Shown: positions 6,995-13,494, counted from the stretch's first letter. The stretch: DNA of 14,854 nt from Actinomycetota bacterium (GCA_903970355.1 CAJCIF010000289.1:1-14854); one strand, 5' to 3'. Numbers and translations are program-made. The notes: a model not told the origin generated them from the letters alone.

Positions 6995-7117
6995 TTACTT
7001 TTTTAGTTCGTTCTCTTGAGAAACGGGGTAGCGATCGGAAAGAAGCTCTGATATTTGAAGCATTAGAAGTTGGGACACTATTATAATCACTGCTAATTCA
7101 TCATTCCGCCTGTCCAT
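6995..7117 (-). CDS. 40-aa hydrophobic small protein with strong RBS and own terminator
   Basis: A short frame of 40 codons ending in TAA. AAGGAGG (7125-7131) lies seven bases upstream of the ATG at 7117, the best Shine-Dalgarno in the window. The product reads MDRRNDELAVIIIVSQLLML then QISELLSDRYPVSQENELKK. A charged N terminus (about 1-7) precedes a hydrophobic stretch of about 19 residues (8-26), then a polar basic/acidic tail, as in single-pass or membrane-surface small proteins. There are no Cys or metal motifs. It is followed after 25 bases by a hairpin/T6 terminator, so it appears to be a monocistronic unit placed between two divergent dehydrogenase genes. I do not recognise it. A membrane-associated regulator, toxin-like peptide or leader peptide are options, and none is favoured by sequence. 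The combination of RBS, frame and terminator makes chance unlikely. Confidence 0.7.
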   Translation of the reverse strand: MDRRNDELAVIIIVSQLLMLQISELLSDRYPVSQENELKK

Positions 7118-7281
7118 ATCGCCACCTCCTTCATCTCAAGCAACGTCATCTTTGTTACTCTTTTATCTTCGCGGTCAAAGGCGTAAATGAGACGTCAAAG
7201 TTTGCCGAGCAATTCTTAAGAAAAAGCCTCGTCATTTGAAAGATAATGCCCATGGTAGGGTCACTCTAAGGAAGCTTGCTG
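7118..7281. promoter_or_regulatory. Divergent upstream region with GTCAAAG direct repeats
   Basis: This region separates the leftward small gene from the rightward SDR. GTCAAAG occurs twice, at 7174-7180 and 7194-7200, exactly 20 bp apart (two helical turns). Read leftward both are CTTTGAC and contain TTTGAC, similar to a -35 box, so they may be promoter elements of the small gene or sites for a dimeric activator. A GATAAT at 7242-7247 could be the -10 of the rightward SDR, but no convincing -35 accompanies it. The SDR ribosome site AAGGAAG is at about 7268-7274. Assignments are tentative. Confidence 0.3.
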
Positions 7282-8139
7282 ATGAAGGAATTCGCTGGAA
7301 AGGTCGCTGTTGTAACCGGGGCAGCAAGCGGTATTGGATTGGAGTTGGCCAGGAAATTTGTGGCTGAAAATATGAATGTCGTTCTAGCCGACATAGAACG
7401 CGAGCCTTTGGAGAAGGCAGAAGCAGGGCTCAAAGCACAAGGCGCTAACGTACTAGCCCTTCAAACAAATGTGCTTGATGAACAGGACATCAACCGTTTA
7501 GCCGAGGCAGCCTTCAACAAATACGGCAACGTACACGTACTTTGTAATAACGCAGGAGTAGGAGGAACTTCAGGGGGACTGCCAATTTGGGAGTCTCCAC
7601 TAACCGATTTCGACTGGGTTTTTGGCGTCAATTTTATGGGAGTACTCTACGGAATTCGTGCTTTTGTGCCGCGCATGATTGCAAACAACGAAGAAGGCCA
7701 TATCGTCAATACTTCTTCTATGGCTGGCTTACTCTCAGGAACAAGCGCCTACAGTGTTTCTAAGCATTCTGTTGTCTGCCTGACAGAAGGACTATACAAA
7801 GATTTTCATGCGCGCAAAACTAAACTTTCGGCCTCAGTTGTCTGTCCAGGTTTTGTGAATACTAATATCGTTGATTCTTACAGGAATCGTCCTAAAGAAT
7901 TAGGCGAACCTATTCCTCCATCGCCCGAAAGCGATCAGCAATTAGCTATCATGCGGAATTTGCTAAATAGCGGTTTTTCACCCAGCGATGTTGCTCAACA
8001 AATTTTCGACGCGATAAGGGATGATCAGTTCTGGGTTTTTCCTGCGCAAGAACAAATACTTGCCGCACTGAAAGAACGTCTTACGACAATCCTTGAACAG
8101 CGCAATCCAGTTGTACCGAAATACTCGCAAATTTTATGA
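7282..8139 (+). CDS. Short-chain dehydrogenase/reductase (classical SDR), divergent
   Basis: A 285-residue classical SDR. The open frame begins at a TTG (7276), but the ATG at 7282 has AAGGAAG about seven bases upstream. The nucleotide loop is TGAASGIG (12-19), with acidic Asp37 at the end of strand two (VVLADIER), which favours NAD(H) over NADP(H). NNAG is at 89-92, and catalytic Ser145/146, Tyr157 and Lys161 (SAYSVSK) are all present. The C-terminal part contains NTNIVDSYRNRP, then a segment with FSPSDVAQQIFDAI and FWVFPAQEQI. That C-terminal style is common in uncharacterised SDRs annotated near hydroxysteroid or aliphatic alcohol dehydrogenases; the substrate is not predictable. Its stop overlaps the next start by four bases (ATGA), so the two proteins are made in a coupled way. 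Confidence 0.93.
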   Translation: MKEFAGKVAVVTGAASGIGLELARKFVAENMNVVLADIEREPLEKAEAGLKAQGANVLALQTNVLDEQDINRLAEAAFNKYGNVHVLCNNAGVGGTSGGLPIWESPLTDFDWVFGVNFMGVLYGIRAFVPRMIANNEEGHIVNTSSMAGLLSGTSAYSVSKHSVVCLTEGLYKDFHARKTKLSASVVCPGFVNTNIVDSYRNRPKELGEPIPPSPESDQQLAIMRNLLNSGFSPSDVAQQIFDAIRDDQFWVFPAQEQILAALKERLTTILEQRNPVVPKYSQIL

Positions 8140-8771
8140 ATTTTGAAAGCATCAAAGGCATTCAGGGGTATTTGGGAACAACCAGTTTCCACGGTTGGCA
8201 ATTGGCGGAAAAGGGCGACTGGAAAAATAGACTGGAAATATTTGAGACTTCTTCTGAGCACCAGTTAGCCGCTGCACATGGTTGGTTGAAGAAAACAGGA
8301 AACGTTATTGCGATCGAAGGTTTATTTGATTTACCCAAGAACGAAATGACGTTTCTGGGAGTAAATCTGAAGAAAGAGTCCAAAGATATCCAGACAGCAT
8401 TAATCGAGAAATTCATTGAAACTGTCTTGCCCAGCGACAATTTTGAGACAACTGCTGCAAAGCTAAGTCAATTTACACCAATTCAGTTGTATCTAGGCAA
8501 ACCTTCGTTTTTAGAAGTGGGCGTAATGAATTTATGGCACGATGTGGGTTCGCAAGTTGTTTTTAAGCAGAATGCTGCTGAGCCGATGCCACCAGAAGAG
8601 GTACCATCTCGTCTGCAAGAAGAGCATCCCAACCCAGTTATGTTGGAGGTTGCTTGGGATGAACCGTATCAGCATTGGATAGCGCTACCAATCAGCAGTA
8701 GAACCAGCTCGGGAAAATACAAGTTCAATAAAGCGCGTTATGAAGCGGCTGTTCGTGCGGCATTGTTATGA
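8136..8771 (+). CDS. Unrecognised 211-aa protein, translationally coupled to SDR
   Basis: The start codon ATG at 8136 overlaps the SDR stop as ATGA, the classic arrangement for translational coupling. The protein has no signal peptide, membrane segment or cysteine motif. It mixes predicted strands and helices: FHGWQLAEKGDWKNRLEIFE near the N terminus, a GNVIAIEGLFDLP strand region, a central helix (IQTALIEKFIETVLP), then PIQLYLGKPSFLEVGVMNLW and a Trp-rich C-terminal part (DEPYQHWIALPISS). I do not recognise the family. Its strict pairing with an NAD-type SDR suggests a partner, chaperone or second step in the same conversion, but nothing in the sequence proves this. It converges on the next gene with a 21-base gap. 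Confidence 0.75.
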   Translation: MNFESIKGIQGYLGTTSFHGWQLAEKGDWKNRLEIFETSSEHQLAAAHGWLKKTGNVIAIEGLFDLPKNEMTFLGVNLKKESKDIQTALIEKFIETVLPSDNFETTAAKLSQFTPIQLYLGKPSFLEVGVMNLWHDVGSQVVFKQNAAEPMPPEEVPSRLQEEHPNPVMLEVAWDEPYQHWIALPISSRTSSGKYKFNKARYEAAVRAALL

Positions 8772-8792
8772 CCCACGCAAATCCTGCGCTGT

Positions 8793-9578
8793 CTAGAGCC
8801 TCATTATTGGTTTGGCACTAATTAAGGGTGGTGCATCCGTTGGCTGATCTGTGGGAAGATCAGCCGGCGCTTGTGGGTGGAATTTGAGAAACCTGTCCAG
8901 AGACTCTTGTGTGATATACGGCGATACGCTAGTGACCTCAGCCATCCTCTTAACATCAACATGAGAAATGTTGGCTGCTAACTGTCTTGCAACGTCGCGC
9001 TGGTCAGCCGTAAGTTCATCGTTATTTTGCAAGGCAGCTTCGATTGATTCCCTGGTGAGTCGGTGATCTGGTTCTTTGGGGTCGCCCAGTTTGTCGAGAA
9101 GGGTTTTGCCATTTGCATCGGGAGCCGCTAATGCGCGTGCGACGTCTTCTGCTGGACGGCCTTGTTCAATTCTGAACTGTAGTTGCCCTAATGTGTTTTC
9201 GTTCTCGTCCGGAACATCCCAATTCTTGGTGTAATGACGAGAGTTTGGGTAAGACCCATCCAACATATTATCTTGTGCTGTTTTGAGAATCGCCTCATCA
9301 ATTGGAGAATCTTTCGACTTTGATACGAGATCGCTTATTCGTTCTTTACTAACCGGTTCACCAGAAGAATGTACTTCCTCTTTCAATTTCTCTATTCCCA
9401 GCACTGGCAGCACGCCTGACCTTTCCAATTCACTTGCGGCAAGTTTTTGCTGATCTAGTCCAATGCCAACCGAATGAGTCCAACCATCTAAGTCTTTTAG
9501 CGCTTCAGCCGTTTGGCCATGAGCGGCTTCTTGTTCAATATGAACGATTGTTCGTCTATCCTGTGCACTAAGTTCCAT
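8793..9578 (-). CDS. Unrecognised helical 261-aa protein
   Basis: The frame can start at ATG 9584 or 9578. AAGGA lies eight bases before the ATG at 9578 but only about two before 9584, so 9578 (MELSAQDRRTIVHIEQEAAH) is chosen. The product is acidic, mostly helical, cysteine-free, and has no signal peptide or membrane segment. It contains repeated short helix-loop units with Asp/Asn-rich loops (ALAAPDANGKTLLDKLGDPK, then SIEAALQNNDELTADQRDVA) that resemble cytoplasmic scaffold-like proteins common in large Obscuribacterales-type genomes. The C-terminal 30 residues are Pro/Asp/Thr-rich (PADLPTDQPTDAPP) and probably disordered. I do not recognise a domain. It is last in the leftward run, 142 bases from the selenoprotein candidate. 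An exact TTGACA at 9666-9671 (leftward) is a possible -35 for its own promoter, with no good -10. Confidence 0.7.
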   Translation of the reverse strand: MELSAQDRRTIVHIEQEAAHGQTAEALKDLDGWTHSVGIGLDQQKLAASELERSGVLPVLGIEKLKEEVHSSGEPVSKERISDLVSKSKDSPIDEAILKTAQDNMLDGSYPNSRHYTKNWDVPDENENTLGQLQFRIEQGRPAEDVARALAAPDANGKTLLDKLGDPKEPDHRLTRESIEAALQNNDELTADQRDVARQLAANISHVDVKRMAEVTSVSPYITQESLDRFLKFHPQAPADLPTDQPTDAPPLISAKPIMRL

Positions 9579-9720
9579 GGACATTTTCCTTCGACCGAAA
9601 TTGATCGTGCAGTTCCCATGAATGGCACTTTAGATGTTTTACGTGTCACGCTGGTTACTGGCTGGTGTCAATATAGTGTCGAAGGTGAGTCTTTTAAGGA
9701 GCGAGAGGTGGCAAACAGTC

Positions 9721-10347
9721 TTATATTCGATCGAGTGACTTTCTTAGATAAGCCATAAACTTATCCGGATGATAATTCGTTGCTGATTTCCATTGCCAGA
9801 CGAAGCCACTTCCGGACTCTCCCAAAAGCCTGGTTCCTGTAGAATCAACTACCGCGCTGGTAGCGATTCCCCATTTTAGTGCGGTAAAAGATTTCCAGAC
9901 CTTCTTGTATTTTGCGATTGCGGTAAGCGCTTCCGGGAAACCATATTGATCGCAATCGGCGTACAGCGGAATAAAATCGCGGTTGAGAAGACTTATTACA
10001 TTGGGGTCGGAGAGCGAACTGCCCTGCATCAATCTACCGCCAAGTCATGTCTCGCGAATGTCGTTACTATTCCCTACCCAAGCCTTTGGAGAAGTCTTTT
10101 TCTGTCTGACGACAAAGAATACGAAAATCGGTTTATTCTCTTTGCGCGCCTCAGTTAAAGCAGCAGCAACGCTCGTACGCCAGTTGATTGTTTGCCAGAG
10201 GTGACACTTCTCGTGAGTTGTTATGGTGTCGATTGCCTCTTTCAAATTCTTGTATTCGCAAGTGTTCGCCCCAACTGCAAATTGAGCGCAAAGACCCCCT
10301 GACAAAAGGGAGAGCAATGCAATACTGGCAATTTTTCTGTGCTTCAT
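9721..10347 (-). CDS. Secreted thioredoxin-fold protein with in-frame UGA: candidate selenoprotein
   Basis: Read through one TGA at 10047-10045, this is a single 208-residue frame. Taken as ordinary stop it splits into 100 codons and a downstream remnant without a ribosome site. A signal peptide is visible (MKHRKIASIALLSLLSGGLC then AQFAVGA, cleavage likely before Asn28). The mature part has a helix (ALTEARKENK), the thioredoxin beta strand KPIFVFF (72-78), then after an extended loop RET-U101-LGG, and DPNVISLLNRDFIPLYADCD (114-133). In thioredoxin_7-like proteins the first Cys of CxxC lies 13 residues before that D-P/E-x-V; here U101 lies exactly 13 before Asp114. The site is therefore U-x-x-G, with no resolving Cys. 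GIATSAVVDSTG, near 165, is the usual cis-Pro strand region but lacks the Pro. A redox role in the periplasm is inferred. AGG upstream of the ATG at 10347 serves as RBS. The alternative is a nonsense-mutated pseudogene. Confidence 0.65.
10006..10030 (-). promoter_or_regulatory. Candidate bacterial SECIS hairpin
   Basis: Just 3' of the in-frame UGA, the leftward RNA can form AGGGC-(AGUUC)-GCUCU, a five-pair stem (10021-10025 with 10011-10015; one G-U) closed by a five-base loop (10016-10020). Beyond mismatches it is extended by further pairs to 10030/10006. The loop carries G at its second position, 26 bases after the UGA. Bacterial SECIS elements are described as a small stem-loop with a G among the first two loop bases, about 16-37 bases downstream of UGA, and this one fits. 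The stem is short, and many random sequences satisfy such a loose rule. Confidence 0.45.
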
Positions 10348-10432
10348 AACTACCTAAACCGCTAAAGCCTTCCAACTACTAAATACACGGACCATCGGAA
10401 AAGGTTCTGCTTCGATCTGAGATTTAATAATT

Positions 10433-10882
10433 TTAGGAACCGGCGCCGCTGTTTATTCTCTCAATTTGGCGTGTTTGTATCGCGCCACCAACAAAGCTGT
10501 AGAAAGCAGCGATGTCGACGTAACGGCCGTCTGAACCAAGAATTGGCAGACTAATCGTTTCGCCATTGGTTAGATAGATAAGAAGCACTCTAGCAGCAGG
10601 ATCGTGAATCAAAAGGTGCTTATCATGATGCAGAAAGTCACCCGTTTTTATGTCATCGTAGTTAACAAACCTTGTTTTGCCAGAGCTAGTTATATGCAAG
10701 CCTTTTTGTGTTATAAGTATGCTTCCATCCGGCTTACCAGGCTCATTTTCGTAGAGTCCAAAGATTGTTTCATCAGGATCTAATGTGAAGGTTTTCGCCC
10801 AACCTGAAGAATCATCGAACTTCTTGAAATTGAACATTTTGTCCAAATGCTTGGCTGCTCTAGATGCAATTGGTACAGGCAT
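10433..10882 (-). CDS. Small PH-like-domain protein, tandem copy B
   Basis: A 149-residue protein, about half identical to its upstream neighbour over nearly the whole length. AGG eight bases before the ATG (10882), overlapping the neighbour's stop region, supports the start; the gap is nine bases, so the two are co-transcribed. Shared features are MPVPI-x-SRA at the N terminus, FDDSS, YENEPG (44-49), an LITQKGLHI strand, VNYDDI, HHDK, SLPILGSDG and the C-terminal helix VGGAIQTRQIE. The all-beta strand succession followed by one C-terminal helix, with 'I-T-x-KGL' and 'YDDI', is the pattern of small bacterial PH-like domains. No membrane segment or signal is present, so it is cytosolic. The function is unknown; it might bind a partner or membrane lipid. 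Confidence 0.75.
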   Translation of the reverse strand: MPVPIASRAAKHLDKMFNFKKFDDSSGWAKTFTLDPDETIFGLYENEPGKPDGSILITQKGLHITSSGKTRFVNYDDIKTGDFLHHDKHLLIHDPAARVLLIYLTNGETISLPILGSDGRYVDIAAFYSFVGGAIQTRQIERINSGAGS

Positions 10883-10891
10883 GTTTCTAAC

Positions 10892-11344
10892 CTAAGATTC
10901 TGAACTAGTGTCGCTCTTCTCTTTTTCAATTTGACGATTACGAATCGCGCCGCCAAGAAAACGAGAGAAAGAGGAAATGTCCGCGAATTTGTCTGTTGAA
11001 CCCATAATTGGCAGACTAAAACTTTTACCGTTAAGGAAATGAATAATAATTCGCTTGTCAGGGTGGGCATCCATGAGTGACTTGTCGTGGTGCGCCCAAT
11101 CGGTGGTGCTTATGTCGTCATAATTTATATAGTCGATTTTAGCTGAACCAAAAACATGTAATCCTTTATTGGTTACCAAAACACTTCCGAGTTGCTGCCC
11201 TGGCTCATTTTCATAGACACCATATGGGATTTCATCTTGCGACAAATTGAGAGATTTATCCAATTGGGATGAATCATCGAATGGTTTGAAATTCGACAAT
11301 CTATGCAGGGATTTCTTTGCTCTGGATTCGATTGGTACAGGCAT
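10892..11344 (-). CDS. Small PH-like-domain protein, tandem copy A
   Basis: A 150-residue paralogue of the following gene and the first of the pair. The start at 11344 has GGA about five bases upstream. It shares MPVPI-x-SRA, FDDSS, YENEPG, LVTNKGLHV, INYDDI, HHDK, SLPIMGS and the GGAI-x-x-RQIE C-terminal helix. One residue is deleted relative to its sister in the strand before LNGKSFSLP. The fold is inferred as PH-like (seven strands plus C-terminal helix). No signal peptide and no cysteines are present, and the C terminus is Lys/Glu/Ser-rich. About 50 % identity means the duplication is old enough for the copies to have diverged, perhaps to form a heterodimer. It follows the metalloprotease-like gene by 79 bases. 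Confidence 0.75.
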   Translation of the reverse strand: MPVPIESRAKKSLHRLSNFKPFDDSSQLDKSLNLSQDEIPYGVYENEPGQQLGSVLVTNKGLHVFGSAKIDYINYDDISTTDWAHHDKSLMDAHPDKRIIIHFLNGKSFSLPIMGSTDKFADISSFSRFLGGAIRNRQIEKEKSDTSSES

Positions 11345-11423
11345 ATTGTTCCGGTCTTCAACACCGGGCTATTCTAAGACGGATTCTGTGACAGAACTAT
11401 GACACCCGTTTAAGCCTCTTCCT

Positions 11424-12344
11424 TCAACGGGTAGGAACGCCCAGATCGCGCAAGATTGCTACATCTAGACGGCCAACGGGAATGCGAAGTCCGTATTTGG
11501 GGTCCGTATAAGGCCACGCGCCGGCCATCAGACCGAAGAGACTGAGCGGCGACTCATTGGGCACTGTATAACGACCGTAGTGATAGTAATTTTGAGAACG
11601 AGAAATGCTTGCACTATATTCTCGTCCCTTAGAAGTGAAAGAGATTTGTCCAGAATCCTGGCTGAAAAATGTAAGCGGCAGGTCTCCGCCATAGAGCGCA
11701 TTTGTGAAAGGACCCCGGAAGGCTGGTGCATTAGAAACAGGATTAATCATGCGGGCGTCGAACATGGAAGGGAAATCATTGGGGTTCATTTCTCCCGTCA
11801 TTCTGTTGCGCCGCCCGTTGATACCATAGGCGTGTCCGACTTCGTGCGCAAAAGCTGTAACGAGATCAATCTTGCCCCTTGGGACTGGCAATTTTCTCTG
11901 AAAGGGCTCGGGATCCATCCAATATGATCTGCGCATAAATTCCGGCTCAACATCGACAACCACATCCGGTTTAATACCATTGGTATCTTCCCCGGTGCGC
12001 ATTTTGTGAGCTGCACCTTCCTCGATTGTCTTCTGTCCGTTGTACATGATCGTAGAACAGGACGCCGAGGCTCCTCCGAATCGCCCCGAGCGCGTGTGGT
12101 CAAGAACACGTATCTCGTAATCTACTTTCGAAACGCCATCGATATATTGTGCCCAATCATTCAAAGCAGCAACGAAGTTCAGCTTGACTAGATCTCTATC
12201 ACTACCGAGACGATTGTTTGGGTCATCAATGGCAATGCTATATTCACTTCCCTGCTGGCTGTAAGTTGGTGCGCTCCAAAGCAACTGCGAGCCGGCGGTG
12301 AGAATGACAGAAAAAGATATTTTACGTAAAATGGCTTGCATCAT
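11424..12344 (-). CDS. Secreted metalloprotease-like protein (HExxHxxG, third ligand atypical)
   Basis: A 306-residue protein with an N-terminal signal peptide (hydrophobic about 8-24, then SAPTYSQQ). ATGs at 12344 and 12341 are equally plausible, and no clear Shine-Dalgarno distinguishes them. The active-site helix is AFAHEVGHAYGINGRRN, with zinc ligands His167 and His171 and general base Glu168. Metzincins have HExxHxxGxxH/D, but here the position of the third ligand (177) is Gly followed by Arg-Arg, so either another residue completes the site or it is inactive. A candidate Met-turn, DFPSMFDARM, lies 18 residues downstream. The C terminus ends GRLDVAILRDLGVPTR, like the 'D-x-A-x-L-x-D-x-G' end of bacterial matrixin-like extracellular proteins. 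Cys96 is single. It heads the leftward five-gene run. I am confident of a secreted zincin-like protein, less so of activity. Confidence 0.8.
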   Translation of the reverse strand: MMQAILRKISFSVILTAGSQLLWSAPTYSQQGSEYSIAIDDPNNRLGSDRDLVKLNFVAALNDWAQYIDGVSKVDYEIRVLDHTRSGRFGGASASCSTIMYNGQKTIEEGAAHKMRTGEDTNGIKPDVVVDVEPEFMRRSYWMDPEPFQRKLPVPRGKIDLVTAFAHEVGHAYGINGRRNRMTGEMNPNDFPSMFDARMINPVSNAPAFRGPFTNALYGGDLPLTFFSQDSGQISFTSKGREYSASISRSQNYYHYGRYTVPNESPLSLFGLMAGAWPYTDPKYGLRIPVGRLDVAILRDLGVPTR

Positions 12345-12394
12345 CGCAATGATAAGCCTCTATCATTTGAAGTGCAACGGCAGGAGTGAGAAAC

Positions 12395-12652
12395 GTGTCC
12401 CCAAAAGCAGCAGCAAAAAAGGATGTTTTTATCGTATGGTGGATGAGCTACGATCTAGATGGCAACTGTTATGAGGGAATGGATCGAAGTGACTGTTCTC
12501 TTATAGGAGTTTATAGCGATAGAGACAAAGCTGAAGCCGCGGTCGAACGAGCAAAGTTATTGCCAGGATTTCGCGAGCATCCAGAAACATTCGTAGTCGA
12601 TCCATACACCCTCAATGAAGATCACTGGACTGAAGGGTTTTCGTTTGAGTGA
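12395..12652 (+). CDS. Small DUF7336-like protein
   Basis: An 85-residue protein. Two GTG starts are possible. The GTG at 12386 lies inside AGGAG (12382-12386), whereas the GTG at 12395 has that AGGAG eight bases upstream, so 12395 is chosen (protein begins MSPKAAAKKD). The sequence VFIVWWMSYD, then IGVYSDRDKAEAAVERAKLL, then PGFREHPETFVVDPYTLNED and WTEGF matches a widespread small alpha/beta domain (DUF7336 pattern): strand, loop, 'I-G-V-Y-S' turn, helix with E/A-rich face, 'PGF-x-x-x-P-x-x-F', and C-terminal W-x-x-GF. It has no known biochemical role. It is transcribed alone, divergently from the metalloprotease-like gene with about 50 bases between starts. Confidence 0.8.
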   Translation: MSPKAAAKKDVFIVWWMSYDLDGNCYEGMDRSDCSLIGVYSDRDKAEAAVERAKLLPGFREHPETFVVDPYTLNEDHWTEGFSFE

Positions 12653-12766
12653 ACGCAATTAACGGCGACTAGATCGCGGTTTACGCCAATCGCTCCACTC
12701 CCATCGATTTTGCTAGCCATGCGCTTTGGTACCGCATACAGTGCCTTCGCTAAAAAACGATGATTT
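12653..12766. other. Convergent intergenic segment
   Basis: Between two convergent genes. GCG-n4-GGTAC-n8-GTGCC-n2-CGC (about 12720-12752) can form an imperfect hairpin, with one G-U pair and an internal loop. A-runs and T-runs lie to its right (TAAAAAACG and GATTTTT before 12768) without the standard hairpin-then-T order on either strand. I see no gene here. Confidence 0.25.
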
Positions 12767-13303
12767 TTAACAACATCCGCCGCCAACTGTAGACCTGAGA
12801 ATACCGGCGACGAAAGCGGCGGGCGTAAACATCACACCAAGGATAGTCCAAATTCCTGGAAGTATGGCGTCTGGATTAGAAGTAAACGCCATGGTCATCA
12901 TGCCAAATGCCATAGGCGGCAGAGCAGCCAATGGGCTAAAGCACATACCAAAGAGGGTTCCGAGGACTATAACTCGGCCGGCGCGATCGCGCATTTGATA
13001 TTCAATAAAGTTAGCGAGCCACCGCCCGGCAGTCATTCCTACGAAGTAATACAGAATAGGATTTACGAATGGAATCGAAAAAAAGCTCATTGCCCAGCCG
13101 CTTCCAGCTCCTATAAGCGCGCTCAATCCAAAGAGCTTCACGATGCCGACAGTTGATGATGATGATTTTACCGGGCTGCCAGACATTCCACAGGAACTGC
13201 ACCTGAAGCCAACAGGGCATGTCACCATACAATTGCCGCAAATCGGTTTGCTACAATCGATACAGGTCAGACGCGAATCTTCATGGGAGCATTTTTTAGT
13301 CAA
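12767..13303 (-). CDS. Zinc-finger (B-box-like) multi-pass membrane protein
   Basis: A 178-residue protein whose only sensible start is TTG at 13303, with AAGGA about ten bases upstream. No ATG exists between the upstream in-frame stop and the cysteine cluster. The N-terminal 40 residues carry Cys5, His7, Cys14, Cys17, Cys22, Cys25, Cys29, Cys35 and Cys38, arranged as in B-box/rhomboid-associated zinc fingers (H-x6-C-x2-C-x4-C-x2-C-x9-C-x2-C), and could bind two zinc ions. A Ser-rich linker (about 41-50) leads to four hydrophobic segments (about 52-75, 79-98, 110-140 and 150-170), including a GAGSGWAMSFF glycine-rich helix. It ends GGGCC. A cytoplasmic zinc domain tethered to a helical membrane bundle is expected. 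The role is unknown, and the intramembrane-protease catalytic residues of rhomboid (GxSx...H) are not obvious. Confidence 0.82.
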   Translation of the reverse strand: MTKKCSHEDSRLTCIDCSKPICGNCMVTCPVGFRCSSCGMSGSPVKSSSSTVGIVKLFGLSALIGAGSGWAMSFFSIPFVNPILYYFVGMTAGRWLANFIEYQMRDRAGRVIVLGTLFGMCFSPLAALPPMAFGMMTMAFTSNPDAILPGIWTILGVMFTPAAFVAGILRSTVGGGCC

Positions 13304-13494
13304 TGTTTCGGTTTCCTTGTTGGAGCAGCGACTCTTATTTTATCTTCTTCGGTGAGCCAAGATTAAAAGTGCCCTTTTGGGCCCCAAAATCCCCCTAATT
13401 CCTCTGCTGCCCCCGTAGAGCCTGTAATCGAAATTAAGCCAGGATTTTGTCCCTGGTCATTGACGCAGGATTACCGGTAAGGGGGAATTCGACG
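13304..13494. promoter_or_regulatory. Upstream region of the glycoside hydrolase with dyads
   Basis: This 191-base gap contains several symmetries. TTTTGGG-C-CCCAAAA (13375-13389) is a perfect 15-bp odd palindrome. CCAGG/CCTGG is a short hairpin around 13440-13456. TTACCGGTAA is a perfect 10-bp palindrome at 13471-13480, immediately before the AAGGGGG ribosome site (13479-13485). A TTGTCC at about 13447 and ATTACC at about 13470, separated by 17 bases, are a weak promoter candidate. The palindrome beside the ribosome site could be an operator, or could pair in the mRNA to limit initiation. I see no small gene here on either strand. Confidence 0.3.

Noticed and set aside
9721..10347. Two separate genes (10045-10347 and 9721-10032) or a frameshift between them
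   Set aside because: Both pieces are in the same frame with no base inserted or lost. The second has no Shine-Dalgarno before its TTG/ATG and lacks the N-terminal half of the fold. One gene with an internal TGA explains the data better, though a nonsense mutation remains possible.
11404..11432. ACCCGTT/AACGGGT inverted repeat at the 3' end of the metalloprotease-like gene as terminator
   Set aside because: The loop is 15 bases, the repeat spans the stop codon, and no T run follows on the leftward strand.
12720..12775. Bidirectional terminator between the DUF7336-like and zinc-finger genes
   Set aside because: The hairpin and the A/T runs are not in hairpin-then-T order on either strand.
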